A DNA stretch of 64,000 bases, from the NCBI RefSeq assembly GCF_029937755.1, contig NZ_JAPYPG010000003.1, positions 124,001 through 188,000 of the forward strand. Reading direction: 5' to 3'. Of the stretch, positions 17,160-27,205 are shown in pieces. A program made the position numbers and the translations under genes. Position 1 is the first letter of the stretch; every line of letters starts with the position of its first letter. This DNA is from Henriciella sp. (GTDB lineage Bacteria > Pseudomonadota > Alphaproteobacteria > Caulobacterales > Hyphomonadaceae). The notes under the pieces were generated by a model. It saw only the letters and a program-made list of their open reading frames with translations. It had not been told where the DNA came from and ran no database searches.

Positions 17160-19754
17160 ATGCGCACGGACACCCCGGTTTCGGTCAAGCTCGAGAACTA
17201 CACGCCCTACCCCTTCGCGATTGAGCAGGCAGAGCTAGACTTCTCGCTTGAGCCCGAAGCCACACGCGTGCGCACGAAGATGATGGTGAAACGCCTCGCT
17301 CCGGGCGCGTTGGTTCTCGACGGCGTTGGCCTGACACTGAATGGCATATCCATCGACGGTCAGCCTCTGGGCGACGGCGACTACAAGGTGGATGAGGAAA
17401 CCCTCACCATCGCGAGCGTCCCGGACACGTTCGAGCTCGAAACCGACGTCACGATCAATCCGAAAGCCAATACCGCCCTGTCCGGCCTCTATATCTCGGC
17501 CGGACGGTTTTGTTCGCAATGCGAGGCGACGGGCTTTCGCCGCATCACCTACTGGCCGGACCGTCCTGATGTCATGAGCCGCTTCCATGTCCGTATGGAT
17601 GCCGACAAGGCGAAGTATCCGATCCTTCTGTCAAATGGCACGCCCAGCAAGACGGGTGACCTGTCCGACGGGCGCCACTTTGCCGAATGGGACGACCCGC
17701 ATCCCAAACCATCCTATCTCTTCGCGCTCTGCGCCGGTGACTACGATGTCTGGCGCGACACCTTCACCACCATGAACGGCGATCATGTCGATCTCGGCGT
17801 CTATGTCGACAAGGGTCAGGCGAAGCGGGCCGAGTGGGCGATGGAAAGTCTGAAGGCATCGATGAAGTGGGACGAAGAGCGCTTTGGCCGCGCCTATGAT
17901 CTCGGCGTCTTCAACATTGTCGCCGTGCGAGACTTCAATTTCGGCGCCATGGAGAACAAGGGCCTCAACATCTTCAACTCCGCCTATGTGCTCGCCAGCC
18001 CGGACAGCGCGACCGATGCCGATTTCGAGGCCATCGAGAGCATTGTCGGCCACGAATACTTCCATAACTGGACCGGCAACCGGATCACCTGCCGCGACTG
18101 GTTCCAGCTCTGTCTCAAGGAAGGCCTGACGGTCTTCCGCGATCAGGAATTTTCGTCAGACCTGCGCTCCCGCCCGGTCCAGCGTATCAAGGATGTGATG
18201 ACGTTGCGTGCCCGCCAGTTCGCAGAAGATGCAGGCCCACTCGCGCATCCGGTGCGCCCGCAGGCCTATGGCTCGATCGACAACCTCTATACGGCCACCG
18301 TGTATGTGAAGGGCGCCGAACTGATCCGCGCGCTGACGGTGCTGATCGGCGACGATGCCTTCAACAAGGGCATGCAGATCTATTTCGACGAGTTTGACGG
18401 AACAGCTTCGACTATCGAGGACTTCTACTCCTGCTTTGAGAAGGCTTCCGGCAAGGATCTGAGCCAGTTCCGCCTCTGGTACGCCCAGGCCGGCACGCCT
18501 GAAGTAACCGTTGAGGAAGCGTGGGATGAAACCAACGCCACGCTGACGCTCAAACTGAGCCAGACGACTCCGGCGACACCGGAACAGGACACAAAAAAGC
18601 CTGTGCCGATCCCGCTTCGGACCGCCCTGCTCGATGGTAAGGGCGGGCATGTCGCCGCTGAAGGCTGGGAGAATGGCGAAACGGTGATTGCGCTGGAAGA
18701 GGCCGAGAAGACCGTCACGGTAAAAGTGCCCGACGGATCGCCCCGCCCGCTTCTGTCGATCAATCGCGAGTTCAGCGCGCCGATCCGTCTGAAGCGCGAT
18801 CTCGATCAGGCAGCCCTGCTTGAGCTGGCGGCAGCCGAAACCGATCCGTTCAATATCTGGGACAGCTTCCAGTCACTCGCCAAGGCCGAGATATTCAGAC
18901 TGCTGGACGAGCCGCAATCGCCGCCTGACGAAGCGCTGGTAACGGCTCTGGCTGACGCGGTCCGGCAGAATGAGCAGGATCCGGCTTTCGCAGCGCTGCT
19001 TACGGTCCTGCCGGACATCGGTGAACTTTTCCAGGAAAGGGATCCTGCGGATCCCGCTGGCCTCGATGCCGCGCGCAAGCGGCTGCGCAAGGCGTTGGCC
19101 GAAGAAATGGCGTCCGACGCCGAGCGGATCCTCGCCAAGCCGTCGCCGGAGCCCTTCGCTCCGACACCGGATCAGGCAGGCACACGTGCCATGCGAACCG
19201 CAATGATCGGCCTGACCGGTGCGAAAGGAACGCCGGAAGCCGCTTCCAGTCTGAAGGCCCTTTTCGATGGTGCTTCGAACATGACAGAGAGCCTCGCCTG
19301 CCTGCGGGCGCTCATCTCCATCCCGGGCAAGCCGCGCGATGAAGCGATTTCCACCTTCTACGAGACCTGGAAAGACAATCCGCTGGTCATCGACAAGTGG
19401 TTCGCCGTGCAGGCCGGCCAGGGCACGGCCGACGATGCCCGCCGGCTTTCGCAGCATCCGGATTTCGATCTCAGCAACCCGAACCGCGTGCGGTCTGTCG
19501 CGGCAGCCTTTGCCATGACAAACCTGGCGGCCTTCCACGCGCCCGACGGCGACGGTCACCGCGTGATCGGTGACATCGTGGCACGCATCGACAAGCTCAA
19601 TCCCGCACTTGCCGCACGGCTGCTGACAAGTTTCGAGCAATGGAAGAAGCTCGAACCGAAGGCTCGCGCAAGTGCAGAGACAGTCCTGACGGATCTGCGC
19701 GCTGCCAGACTCTCGCAAAATGCTATGGATATCGTCGCAAGGGCTTTGGATTAA
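17160..19754 (+). CDS. pepN: Aminopeptidase N (M1 family)
   Basis: This zinc aminopeptidase removes N-terminal residues from peptides in the cytoplasm. It has 864 residues from ATG 17160; the adjacent ATG at 17157 is too close to AGGA. The exopeptidase motif G262-A-M-E-N266 and zinc ligands H298, H302 and E321 (HEYFH...KEG) are present, with the long C-terminal helical domain of the E. coli-type enzyme. No signal peptide is seen. It lies between a conserved hypothetical gene and the PleC-like kinase, all on the same strand. Confidence 0.96.
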   Translation: MRTDTPVSVKLENYTPYPFAIEQAELDFSLEPEATRVRTKMMVKRLAPGALVLDGVGLTLNGISIDGQPLGDGDYKVDEETLTIASVPDTFELETDVTINPKANTALSGLYISAGRFCSQCEATGFRRITYWPDRPDVMSRFHVRMDADKAKYPILLSNGTPSKTGDLSDGRHFAEWDDPHPKPSYLFALCAGDYDVWRDTFTTMNGDHVDLGVYVDKGQAKRAEWAMESLKASMKWDEERFGRAYDLGVFNIVAVRDFNFGAMENKGLNIFNSAYVLASPDSATDADFEAIESIVGHEYFHNWTGNRITCRDWFQLCLKEGLTVFRDQEFSSDLRSRPVQRIKDVMTLRARQFAEDAGPLAHPVRPQAYGSIDNLYTATVYVKGAELIRALTVLIGDDAFNKGMQIYFDEFDGTASTIEDFYSCFEKASGKDLSQFRLWYAQAGTPEVTVEEAWDETNATLTLKLSQTTPATPEQDTKKPVPIPLRTALLDGKGGHVAAEGWENGETVIALEEAEKTVTVKVPDGSPRPLLSINREFSAPIRLKRDLDQAALLELAAAETDPFNIWDSFQSLAKAEIFRLLDEPQSPPDEALVTALADAVRQNEQDPAFAALLTVLPDIGELFQERDPADPAGLDAARKRLRKALAEEMASDAERILAKPSPEPFAPTPDQAGTRAMRTAMIGLTGAKGTPEAASSLKALFDGASNMTESLACLRALISIPGKPRDEAISTFYETWKDNPLVIDKWFAVQAGQGTADDARRLSQHPDFDLSNPNRVRSVAAAFAMTNLAAFHAPDGDGHRVIGDIVARIDKLNPALAARLLTSFEQWKKLEPKARASAETVLTDLRAARLSQNAMDIVARALD

Positions 19755-19840
19755 CTGCCGACTCGCGTTCATTAACGTAGGCGCAAGCATTTCGCGGGCA
19801 TTCCCGGTAGTGTTTGCAAACTGCGTCAAGGACTGAAGCA

Positions 19841-22222
19841 TTGGCAGGATTTGGCCAATCAAAAGGCAAGCCTGAAGACAAGGCACAAAGCCTGAAGCAA
19901 GCTGGCACGCTGAAGGCTATTCTTGTGCTGACGCTCATGGTCCTGACGGCTGCGCTGGGCCTGATGATCTGGAACAGCTATCAGGCCCGCAATGCCGAAG
20001 ACCTGAAGCTGCTTCAGCGCGATGCCCTCCTGCTCGGTGAACGCTTCAACCGAAGGGCTGACCGGGCCACAGACCGGCTTGAAAGTGAACTTCGCTCGGG
20101 CTCACGTCTGTCCTCCATAAGCACTGATTTCATTGGTGTTTCGTCACTGAATAGCTTGAATACTGCGCTCTCCTCGGAAGATCCCCTGGATACCGACGCC
20201 GCCGAGCTGGCCGCGAAACTCTCTTCACAAGGGGAGAGGCTTGGGCTGCTCGATAATGGCGATCTTGTGCTCGGCTATGTTCCGACCGTCGGCAATACAG
20301 TGGTGGCGCGGGTCCCGGCCCGCGACTGGCTGACCGAGCCCGGCGAAAAGGCGCGCCTCATCCTCTACGGCGATGCGAGCCTGTCCATTGGCGATGCCTC
20401 TGTCGTGCCGCCTTCCCGCGAGATTCGGGCCCGCGGCACCGGGTTTCGCCTTGAGGGCCTAACCAATCGCTCGGCCACGGCCTGTGTCGACATCCATGGG
20501 GCCGCTTTCTCGCTCTGCCTGTCGCGTTCGAGTCCGCTCTTGACACTTGATGCAATGCTGTCACTGCTGCTCAACCTGTTGCTGGTTGCAGCCCCTGCCC
20601 TGGCCGTGATCGGCCTCTACAAGCAGTCACGCCGCGAGCGTCCGTCTTCCGTGATCCAGAAGAGCAAGCCGCTTGGGCAGAATGCCAAACTGGAGCTCGC
20701 CGCGGCGAATGCCTGCGTCGGCTTCTGGGACGTACGCTCCGGAAGCGGCAAGGCCTGGATCAATGAGGAAACCGCACGGCTTCTTGGGCGCCAGGCAAGC
20801 GGCAACTTGAGCGACGCCGGGTTCATCGAGTGCTTTCACGCGTCTCATCGTCAGAAGCTGAAAGATGCAATCGACGAGGCAAGGCCGAGCCAGGCCTTCA
20901 GTATTGCCGTGCCATCCGCAGCCTCTGCCGGAGAAACATGGCTGGAGCTTCGCGGGAGCCAGATCTATGATCCCGACAGTGGTACAGCCATTATAAGCGG
21001 TGTCGTCTTCGATGTTACCGATACGATCCGCTATCGCGAGAGACAGAAATCATCGGAGGCCCGGTTACGCAGCGCCATCGAGACGTTCCCGTGCCCGTTC
21101 GCGCTCTGGGACAGCAAGAAACGCCTGGTCTTCTGGAACAAGACGTTCGAGACCATGTTCGATGTCAGCTCCGTCGTGCGCGCCGGCGTCAGCCATGAAA
21201 CGGTGATGCTCGCGCGCAGCGGTAACGTCATCCATGAACGCACAAGCCCCGAAGACCCGGGAACAACGCTGCTGGGGCTGCGCAGCGGCGAATGGGTCAA
21301 ACTGGTCGAGCGCTCGACGAACACCGGAACCCTGATCAGCTTCGGCATCGACGTGACGAATGACCAGCTGAATGAAGAGCGGCTTCAGCGCCACCAGAAG
21401 AAACTTAAAGCGCTGGTTCAGGAGCTCGAGCGTTCCGAAGGGCACAAGTCGGAACTGGCCCGGAAATACAATGAGGAGAAGGCCAAGGCCGAACGCTCGG
21501 CAGATTCAAAATCTGCCTTTCTCGCCAATATGAGCCACGAGCTGCGCACCCCCCTGAACGCGATCAACGGCTTCTCGGAAATTCTCGTCAACGAAATGTA
21601 CGGCCCTCTCGGCGACGAGCGCTACAAGGACTATGTCCGCGATATCCTGACATCGGGCGAACACCTGCTCGACATGATCAATGACATCCTCGACATCGCG
21701 AAGATCGAGGCCGGCAAGATGACGATCTATCCCAAGCCTATCGACCTGGTCGATCCGGTCGATGCCGCAGTGCGTATGATCCGGCGCAAGGCCGAGGACA
21801 AGGGTGTCGAAGTCCGCCTGCAGGCAGACGAGTCCCTGCCGCACATCGATGCTGATCACCGTGCCGTCCGTCAGATGGTGCTCAATCTCCTGTCGAACGC
21901 CATCAAGTTTACTGACGCCGGGGGCCGCATCACGATCGCTGTGCAGCGCCGTGACGACTTCATCCGCGTCGCTGTTCGCGACACCGGTATCGGTATTCCG
22001 AAAGAACATCTGCCAAGGCTCGCCAAGCCTTTCGAGCAGGTCCAGGAGACGCGTGAACGCAACTTTGACGGCACAGGGCTTGGTCTTGCCCTCACGAAGT
22101 CATTCGCAGAGATGCATGGCGGCAAGCTCACCATCGCTTCCGAGCCTGGCAAGGGCACGATGGTCAGCTTCTACCTGCCGGTCAGCACCGACGACCAAGG
22201 CAGCGACCGCTACGTCGCCTAG
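19841..22222 (+). CDS. pleC: PleC/DivJ-type sensor histidine kinase
   Basis: This is a large hybrid-sensor-like kinase, 793 residues from TTG 19841 (AAGGA 8 nt upstream). TM1 is near residues 22-45 and TM2 near 240-262, enclosing an extracytoplasmic domain; PAS-like regions follow (about 285-400 and 410-530), then a DHp domain with H566 in FLANMSHELRTPLNAINGF. The motifs NEMYGPLGDERYKDYV and GEHLLDMINDILDIAKIEAG closely resemble PleC/DivJ, which act on DivK/PleD in the alphaproteobacterial cell cycle. DivJ or another family member is possible; PleC fits better by length and two-TM layout. The ATPase motifs are complete. Confidence 0.72.
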   Translation: MAGFGQSKGKPEDKAQSLKQAGTLKAILVLTLMVLTAALGLMIWNSYQARNAEDLKLLQRDALLLGERFNRRADRATDRLESELRSGSRLSSISTDFIGVSSLNSLNTALSSEDPLDTDAAELAAKLSSQGERLGLLDNGDLVLGYVPTVGNTVVARVPARDWLTEPGEKARLILYGDASLSIGDASVVPPSREIRARGTGFRLEGLTNRSATACVDIHGAAFSLCLSRSSPLLTLDAMLSLLLNLLLVAAPALAVIGLYKQSRRERPSSVIQKSKPLGQNAKLELAAANACVGFWDVRSGSGKAWINEETARLLGRQASGNLSDAGFIECFHASHRQKLKDAIDEARPSQAFSIAVPSAASAGETWLELRGSQIYDPDSGTAIISGVVFDVTDTIRYRERQKSSEARLRSAIETFPCPFALWDSKKRLVFWNKTFETMFDVSSVVRAGVSHETVMLARSGNVIHERTSPEDPGTTLLGLRSGEWVKLVERSTNTGTLISFGIDVTNDQLNEERLQRHQKKLKALVQELERSEGHKSELARKYNEEKAKAERSADSKSAFLANMSHELRTPLNAINGFSEILVNEMYGPLGDERYKDYVRDILTSGEHLLDMINDILDIAKIEAGKMTIYPKPIDLVDPVDAAVRMIRRKAEDKGVEVRLQADESLPHIDADHRAVRQMVLNLLSNAIKFTDAGGRITIAVQRRDDFIRVAVRDTGIGIPKEHLPRLAKPFEQVQETRERNFDGTGLGLALTKSFAEMHGGKLTIASEPGKGTMVSFYLPVSTDDQGSDRYVA

Positions 22223-22839
22223 TCTTCCGCCCCGGATTCACGAGCCTCTTTTTCCCTGATCGTATTGGCCAGATGGCGCGCGCCGTCTGCCACACAGTCA
22301 CGTCCGGCTTCCGAAAGGGCTTTCGCCCGTGCGCGAGCACCTGTGCCAGAGGCCGGGACGCTTGCCATGACGGTTTCCTGCGCAACAGGGTCACGCGAAC
22401 CGCCATCCATGAGCGTCAGGCGTAGCGTGCAGTGACCACTCCCACCCTTGAGGCTGAATTCGGAAACTCGCCAGAAAAGCTCGTAATCACCGCTGAACCC
22501 GGCAACATCATCGACGGCGTAACCGCCCCCGCTCTCGCTGAACGTATCGATCATGGTGACCTGGAAAAGCCGCGTCGAACGGTCCGCCCACGCGACACCC
22601 GGAATGATCTTCAAGCCGTCATCACTTGCCGCCACGGCAATCTGACGCCCGGCCAGGAGCCGCGGAGCCTCCGGCTCGTGAATAACGAGCGTTCCGGTAA
22701 GGTCGAACTGCGCGTCCGGTTCGGCAAAGCGGTACACCGCCTCCGGCTTCGGCTGTTCGGGAAGAACCGACACACAGGCCGAAAGCGTGACCGCGCCTGC
22801 GAGCATGACCGGTATCGTGCTGAAAGGTGTACGCCTCAA
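22219..22839 (-). CDS. ABC transport auxiliary lipoprotein (PqiC/DUF330-like)
   Basis: The 206-residue lipoprotein has signal peptide and lipobox LSAC (Cys at about residue 22) followed by the conserved YRFAEPDAQFDLTGTLVIHEP region of the ABC-type auxiliary lipoprotein family. It probably sits in the outer membrane as the acceptor end of the Mla-type lipid transporter encoded just upstream. The start is TTG at 22839 with an ideal AAGGAGG 6 nt upstream; it overlaps the MCE gene stop as TTGA. Its 3' end overlaps the kinase gene end by 4 bp. Confidence 0.88.
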   Translation of the reverse strand: MRRTPFSTIPVMLAGAVTLSACVSVLPEQPKPEAVYRFAEPDAQFDLTGTLVIHEPEAPRLLAGRQIAVAASDDGLKIIPGVAWADRSTRLFQVTMIDTFSESGGGYAVDDVAGFSGDYELFWRVSEFSLKGGSGHCTLRLTLMDGGSRDPVAQETVMASVPASGTGARARAKALSEAGRDCVADGARHLANTIREKEARESGAED

Positions 22840-23798
22840 TTTCGGCCTCCTTCATAAGGAACAGGATCGCTGCGCAGCAGCCCCTGCGGGTTCTGTTCGA
22901 GTTCGCGGGTCACCCGGTCGAGACGCCGGATAAGGACCCTGAGATCCTGTGCGATCAACCGGAAATCGGACAAGGCGTCCGTCGCGGGGCCCTCGATAAC
23001 ATCGGCCGCAGAGGTAATCGCTTTTTCGCTCGCATCGATGCTTTTCTGCGCCGACGCGGTCATCTCATCCAGTTCGGCAATCAGGGAGGATATCTCTGCG
23101 CCAATACGTGTGACTTCGCCACCAGCATCCCCACCCAGCTCAGAAACGACGCGTGCAGCGGTATCAACCTGGTTCGCGGCGTCCTGCACTGCCGTCAGGG
23201 TCGCTGTGAGGTCGGTCGCCAGAGCTTCGTTGCCCGCCAATGTTTCCGACAGCCGTTCGATATTCCGCAGCGTGTTTGTGACGGAGTCGACATTCTCTTC
23301 GCTCATCAAATCGTCGAACCGCTCCAGGGCGACGGTGGCGCGGCCCATGACTTCTGTACCGCTGGAGAGCAGCTCGGAGACGGGGCTTGAGATCGATTCG
23401 ATGACGGGCACGTCCTGGCCGTCTTCGGCGGTCAGGCGTCTGGCGTCCGGAGACCCCGCATTGATCTGCACAAAGGTTACGCCGGTGATGCCGGCCAACT
23501 CGATGCTGGCGGTGGAATCCGTTTTGACCGGCGTTTCTGAATCCACACGGATACGCGTGCGCACCTTGGAGGCGTCATCGCGGTCGATGCCAATGCGTTC
23601 GACTTCACCCACCTTGATCCCGATATAACGCACGGAGGCGCCCTCCTCGAGGCTGATCGGGCCTTCGAAGACGATGTCGTAAACGTCATATTCCTGATTG
23701 AACTGGGACTGGCCGAGCCACAGCACGAAGCCGAGGCCCGACAGGGCCGCAAGGATCACGAAAGCGCCGGTCATGGCGTAGTTGGCACGTGTTTCCAT
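22836..23798 (-). CDS. mlaD: MCE-domain substrate-binding protein of Mla-type lipid transporter
   Basis: The 320-residue periplasmic protein is anchored by one N-terminal helix (about residues 9-28, after METRANYA). It has one MCE domain (about 36-115, with GASVRYIGIKVGEVERIGID) and a long helical C-terminal region that probably forms a tube or needle. MCE proteins carry phospholipids between inner and outer membranes. The ATG at 23798 overlaps the ATPase stop as TGATG. The C-terminal extension is longer than in E. coli MlaD (183 aa), as is common in alphaproteobacteria. Confidence 0.92.
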   Translation of the reverse strand: METRANYAMTGAFVILAALSGLGFVLWLGQSQFNQEYDVYDIVFEGPISLEEGASVRYIGIKVGEVERIGIDRDDASKVRTRIRVDSETPVKTDSTASIELAGITGVTFVQINAGSPDARRLTAEDGQDVPVIESISSPVSELLSSGTEVMGRATVALERFDDLMSEENVDSVTNTLRNIERLSETLAGNEALATDLTATLTAVQDAANQVDTAARVVSELGGDAGGEVTRIGAEISSLIAELDEMTASAQKSIDASEKAITSAADVIEGPATDALSDFRLIAQDLRVLIRRLDRVTRELEQNPQGLLRSDPVPYEGGRN

Positions 23799-24568
23799 CA
23801 CTTCACTCCAGCTGTTGCTGCACGTCCGCGCGGACCACAGAAATACTCCTGCACCCACGGGTGATCCATACGCTGCAATTCCTGCATGGTCCCGCTGGCA
23901 ATCACATGTCCCTCGCCGAGTACCACGATCCGGTCGCAGGTCGCCGCCAGCGTATCGAGGTCATGGGTCACCAGAAATACGGTAAGCGAGAGGGCGCGCT
24001 GCAACTCCCGCACCAGCTTGTCGAAAGCGCCGGCCGTAATCGGGTCGAGCCCCGCCGTGGGCTCATCGAGGAAAAGGATGGGCGGATCAAGCGCCAGGGC
24101 ACGGGCCAGCGCGGCGCGCTTGCGCATCCCGCCGGAGAGGTCCGAAGGGAACTTGTCGCCATCCTTCGTTTCCAGGCCGGACATCCTGATCTTCTGATCG
24201 GCAAGCTGGCGCATGAACGGTACCGGCAGATTTGTGTGCTCACGCATGGGCACCATGACGTTCTCACGAACGGTCAGGTTCGAGAACAGCGCGCCGTCCT
24301 GGAACATGATGCCCCAGCGGTCCTGAACGCTGCGCAGCGCATCACCTTCGAGACCCGAGACGTCATCGCCATACACTTCAACTGTGCCGTGGGCAGGTTT
24401 CTTCAGACCGACGATCGCCCGAAGCAGGACAGACTTGCCACTCCCCGACGGACCGATCACACCCAGAATCTCGCCATCATAGACGTCGACGTCGAGGTGC
24501 TCGTGGACGACGTGATGGCCGAAAGCGGTCTTGAGATCCCGCACGCGGATGGCGATCTGGCCCGTCAT
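23798..24568 (-). CDS. mlaF: ABC transporter ATPase of Mla-type lipid transporter
   Basis: The 256-residue ATPase has Walker A GPSGSGKS (39-46), signature LSGGM and Walker B ILFLDEPTAGLD, the MlaF arrangement. It powers lipid movement with the permease encoded immediately upstream. The start is ATG 24568, overlapping the permease stop by 4 bp (ATGA); the open frame extends to 24703 but the extra residues are unlike the family. It is the second gene of the four-gene operon. Confidence 0.94.
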   Translation of the reverse strand: MTGQIAIRVRDLKTAFGHHVVHEHLDVDVYDGEILGVIGPSGSGKSVLLRAIVGLKKPAHGTVEVYGDDVSGLEGDALRSVQDRWGIMFQDGALFSNLTVRENVMVPMREHTNLPVPFMRQLADQKIRMSGLETKDGDKFPSDLSGGMRKRAALARALALDPPILFLDEPTAGLDPITAGAFDKLVRELQRALSLTVFLVTHDLDTLAATCDRIVVLGEGHVIASGTMQELQRMDHPWVQEYFCGPRGRAATAGVK

Positions 24569-25695
24569 ATGTCGAGCTCCATATAGAAGACCGCAAAAAG
24601 GGCATCGATCACGATGATCGAAAACAGCGCCTGCACGACAGACTTCGTCGTCGAGTGGCCGAGAGACTGAACACTGCCGCCAACGAGAAGCCCCTGGCGG
24701 CACCCGATCAGCGCCACAACCATGCCGAAGACCGGCGCCTTGGACATGCCAACCCAGAAATGCTGAAGCGGAACGAGATCCTGCAGCCGATTGAAAAAGA
24801 CTGTGGGATTGATGTCGAGCGCAACCCAGCTGACGAAAGCCCCGCCGCCAATCCCGAACAGCATGGAGACGAGGGTCAGAATTGGCGTCATGATCAACAT
24901 CGCCAGAGCGCGGGGCACCACCAGCACCTCCAGCGGATCGAGGCCAAGCGTCACCATGGCATCGACCTCCTGGCGCATTTGCATGGCGCCAATCTGCGCG
25001 GTGAAAGCTGAATTCGTGCGTCCGGCGAGAATGATCGCCGTCAGGATGACCCCGAATTCGCGCAGGACAGAAATGCCCACCAGCTCGACGGTAAAGATCG
25101 TGGCGCCAAATTCTGCCAGCGTGGTGGCGCCGATGAAGGCGACAACCATGCCGACGAAGAAGGAAAGAAAGCCGACAATCGGGACTGCATCGATGCCGCT
25201 GTCTTCCATGACAGAGACGAGCGCTGACCAGCGCATACGGGCGGGCCTGATGAGCGCGCCCAGCATGGAGACAATCGTCTCCCCGAAGAAGGCCAGCGTG
25301 TCGATGACTTCGTTGATGAAGCTTGTGGCCGTCCTGCCCGTCCGCTCGAGCAGGTCGACAAACCCGTGTGTGTCGTCAGGCCCGATCTCTTCTTCGGGCT
25401 TGGGCCGAAGGCTTCGCGCCTGTTCGATCAGATGGCGCATGCCCTCCGTACCAGCCAGGACTTCGATCTCGTCCTGCCCGTTGGTACAGGCGATCCGGTC
25501 GAGCAGAAGTGCGGCCGCCGTATCGAAGCGCCCGACATCGGCAAGATCGACGGCGAGCTTCGATTCGTCCGGCACATCCAGACGCGAGAGCTCAGGCTGG
25601 AGCTTGCCGAGCGTGTGCACGGTCCAGTCGCCCTCAAGATCGAGGACGGCCTGACCATTGGTCACGTCGAGGGTATAGCGAGGCGGAGCGGACAT
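24565..25695 (-). CDS. mlaE: MlaE-family permease fused to N-terminal STAS-like domain
   Basis: The inner-membrane permease has 376 residues. The first 100 or so (YTLDVTNGQAVLDLEGDWTV, later KLAVDLADVGRFDTAAALLL) form a STAS-like domain, which in E. coli is the separate protein MlaB. The rest is the MlaE domain with several membrane segments and the motif FGVILTAIILAGRTNSAF. STAS-MlaE fusions are known in alphaproteobacteria. It is the first gene of the operon, divergent from the dgcA-like gene across about 100 bp. Confidence 0.93.
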   Translation of the reverse strand: MSAPPRYTLDVTNGQAVLDLEGDWTVHTLGKLQPELSRLDVPDESKLAVDLADVGRFDTAAALLLDRIACTNGQDEIEVLAGTEGMRHLIEQARSLRPKPEEEIGPDDTHGFVDLLERTGRTATSFINEVIDTLAFFGETIVSMLGALIRPARMRWSALVSVMEDSGIDAVPIVGFLSFFVGMVVAFIGATTLAEFGATIFTVELVGISVLREFGVILTAIILAGRTNSAFTAQIGAMQMRQEVDAMVTLGLDPLEVLVVPRALAMLIMTPILTLVSMLFGIGGGAFVSWVALDINPTVFFNRLQDLVPLQHFWVGMSKAPVFGMVVALIGCRQGLLVGGSVQSLGHSTTKSVVQALFSIIVIDALFAVFYMELDI

Positions 25696-25798
25696 AATTC
25701 GCTTGTGGCTGACTTCCTGTTTACCCTAACAGTCGAGACTTAAGGATGCCGCAGGGCAGCCTGTGAAATTAAAAGCTTTTTCCTCACGCCGGTTTCAT

Positions 25799-26776
25799 AT
25801 GACAGCACTTCTTGTCGAATACGTGTCCTCCCCCTTGCGCAAGAGTTTCGCCATTTCACGGGGATCGAAGAGCAGTGCCGATACCCTGCGCGTTACCCTG
25901 GAAAAAGACGGAAAACGCGGCCGGGGCGAATGCGTGCCTTATCCCCGGTATGGTGAATCCATCGAGTCTGTAACCAGCCAGATCGAAACCTTGCGTGCCG
26001 ACATCGAGAACGGTCTGGACCGCAGCGCACTTCAGGATGCCCTGCCCGCAGGCGCGGCCCGCTGCGCGCTCGATTGCGCTTTCTGGGATCTCGAAGCCAA
26101 GCAGGCCGGCAAGCCGGTCTGGCAACTGGCAGGCCTGCCGGAGCCCACGCCGCTGCCGACCGCTGTCACAATTGTCCTGGCTTCGCCCGACGAGATGGCT
26201 ACAGACGCGCGCGATGCCCAAGGCGCGCTGCTGAAGCTGAAACTCGGTGGCAAGGAAGACCTCGACCGGGTCCGCGCCGTCCATGATGCCCGGCCTGATG
26301 CCCGGCTAATTCTCGATGCGAACGAGGGCCTTGATGCCGGACTGTTCCCTGACATCGCCAAGCAGGCCGCATCGCTTGGCGTAGTCCTCATCGAGCAGCC
26401 ATTCCCTGCCGGCAAGGACAACTATCTTCTCAAACGGCCGCCTGAGGTCGCCGTGTGCGCGGATGAGAGCATGCACACAAGCGACGACATCCAGGACCTC
26501 GCGCGAATGTATGACGCGGTAAACATCAAGCTCGACAAGACCGGCGGGCTGACCGAGGCCCTTGCCGCCACGCGGGAAGCGAGGGCGGCCGGTCTCGGTG
26601 TCATGGTCGGCTGCATGGTCGCCGGCTCGATCAGCATGGCCCCCGCCGTCCTGCTCGGGATGCTGGCTGACGCCATCGATCTCGACGGGCCGCTCTGGCT
26701 CGCGGAAGACGTGGAGAACGGGTTGCACTATGAGGGCGGTCTCGTGCACCCGCCCAGTCCGGCGCTCTGGGGCTAG
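25799..26776 (+). CDS. dgcA: Enolase-superfamily racemase/dipeptide epimerase (DgcA-like)
   Basis: The muconate-lactonizing/enolase-superfamily enzyme has 325 residues from ATG 25799; a GTG at 25763 would add 12. Catalytic marks are the KLKLGGK motif (paired Lys), metal ligands in ILDANEG, LIEQPF and CADES, and the second-strand Lys in VNIKLDKTGG. These suit L-Ala-D/L-Glu epimerases and the related N-acetyl-D-Glu racemase DgcA. It probably acts on cell-wall-derived dipeptides or N-acyl amino acids in the cytoplasm. It converges on the next gene with 3 bp between ends. Confidence 0.85.
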   Translation: MTALLVEYVSSPLRKSFAISRGSKSSADTLRVTLEKDGKRGRGECVPYPRYGESIESVTSQIETLRADIENGLDRSALQDALPAGAARCALDCAFWDLEAKQAGKPVWQLAGLPEPTPLPTAVTIVLASPDEMATDARDAQGALLKLKLGGKEDLDRVRAVHDARPDARLILDANEGLDAGLFPDIAKQAASLGVVLIEQPFPAGKDNYLLKRPPEVAVCADESMHTSDDIQDLARMYDAVNIKLDKTGGLTEALAATREARAAGLGVMVGCMVAGSISMAPAVLLGMLADAIDLDGPLWLAEDVENGLHYEGGLVHPPSPALWG

Positions 26777-26779
26777 GTC

Positions 26780-27205
26780 CTAGTCCTCGTCAGGCCCGGA
26801 AAACTCTGGCGGGCTTGGCATGCGCGCAGCGCTCGTTGCAACGAGGTGCCCCCAGATCTGCCTGTTGAGCGCCATCGACGCTTCGTCACCCTTAGCTTCG
26901 AGGGACGCCTGCAACTCAATCAGCTGGCTAGCGAGCTCGTTGCGCATTGTCTTCAGATCGGAAATCTTGAAGGACTCGATCCGTGGTTCGGCCTCTCCGA
27001 TGCCCGCGGCTGACAGCAGTGCTTTAAGCCGCGTGATCTCTCCGACCAGAAGGTCAGCCTCCTTGTCCCACATCTCACCGGCCATGACGGCCAGCATGCC
27101 GCCCATCCCTGCCTTGCCGCCCGCATAGTCTCCTTCGAGCTTCGGCGCGACATCGTTGACCAGGGTGGCCCCGACGCGCTGCAGGATCATACCGACATCG
27201 CTCAT
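26780..27205 (-). CDS. Unknown small protein in APH/DUF7064-like operon
   Basis: This encodes 141 residues of a family I do not recognise. It is mostly helical and charged, with VAPKLEGDYAGGKAGMGGM near residue 20, a repeated-Leu helix (LVGEITRLKALL) and a Pro-rich tail. The ATG at 27205 overlaps the stop of the phosphotransferase gene (ATGA), so the two are translationally coupled. The longer open frame to 27379 lies within the phosphotransferase gene and is unlikely. Its tight coupling suggests a role linked to the phosphotransferase or its substrate. Confidence 0.7.
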   Translation of the reverse strand: MSDVGMILQRVGATLVNDVAPKLEGDYAGGKAGMGGMLAVMAGEMWDKEADLLVGEITRLKALLSAAGIGEAEPRIESFKISDLKTMRNELASQLIELQASLEAKGDEASMALNRQIWGHLVATSAARMPSPPEFSGPDED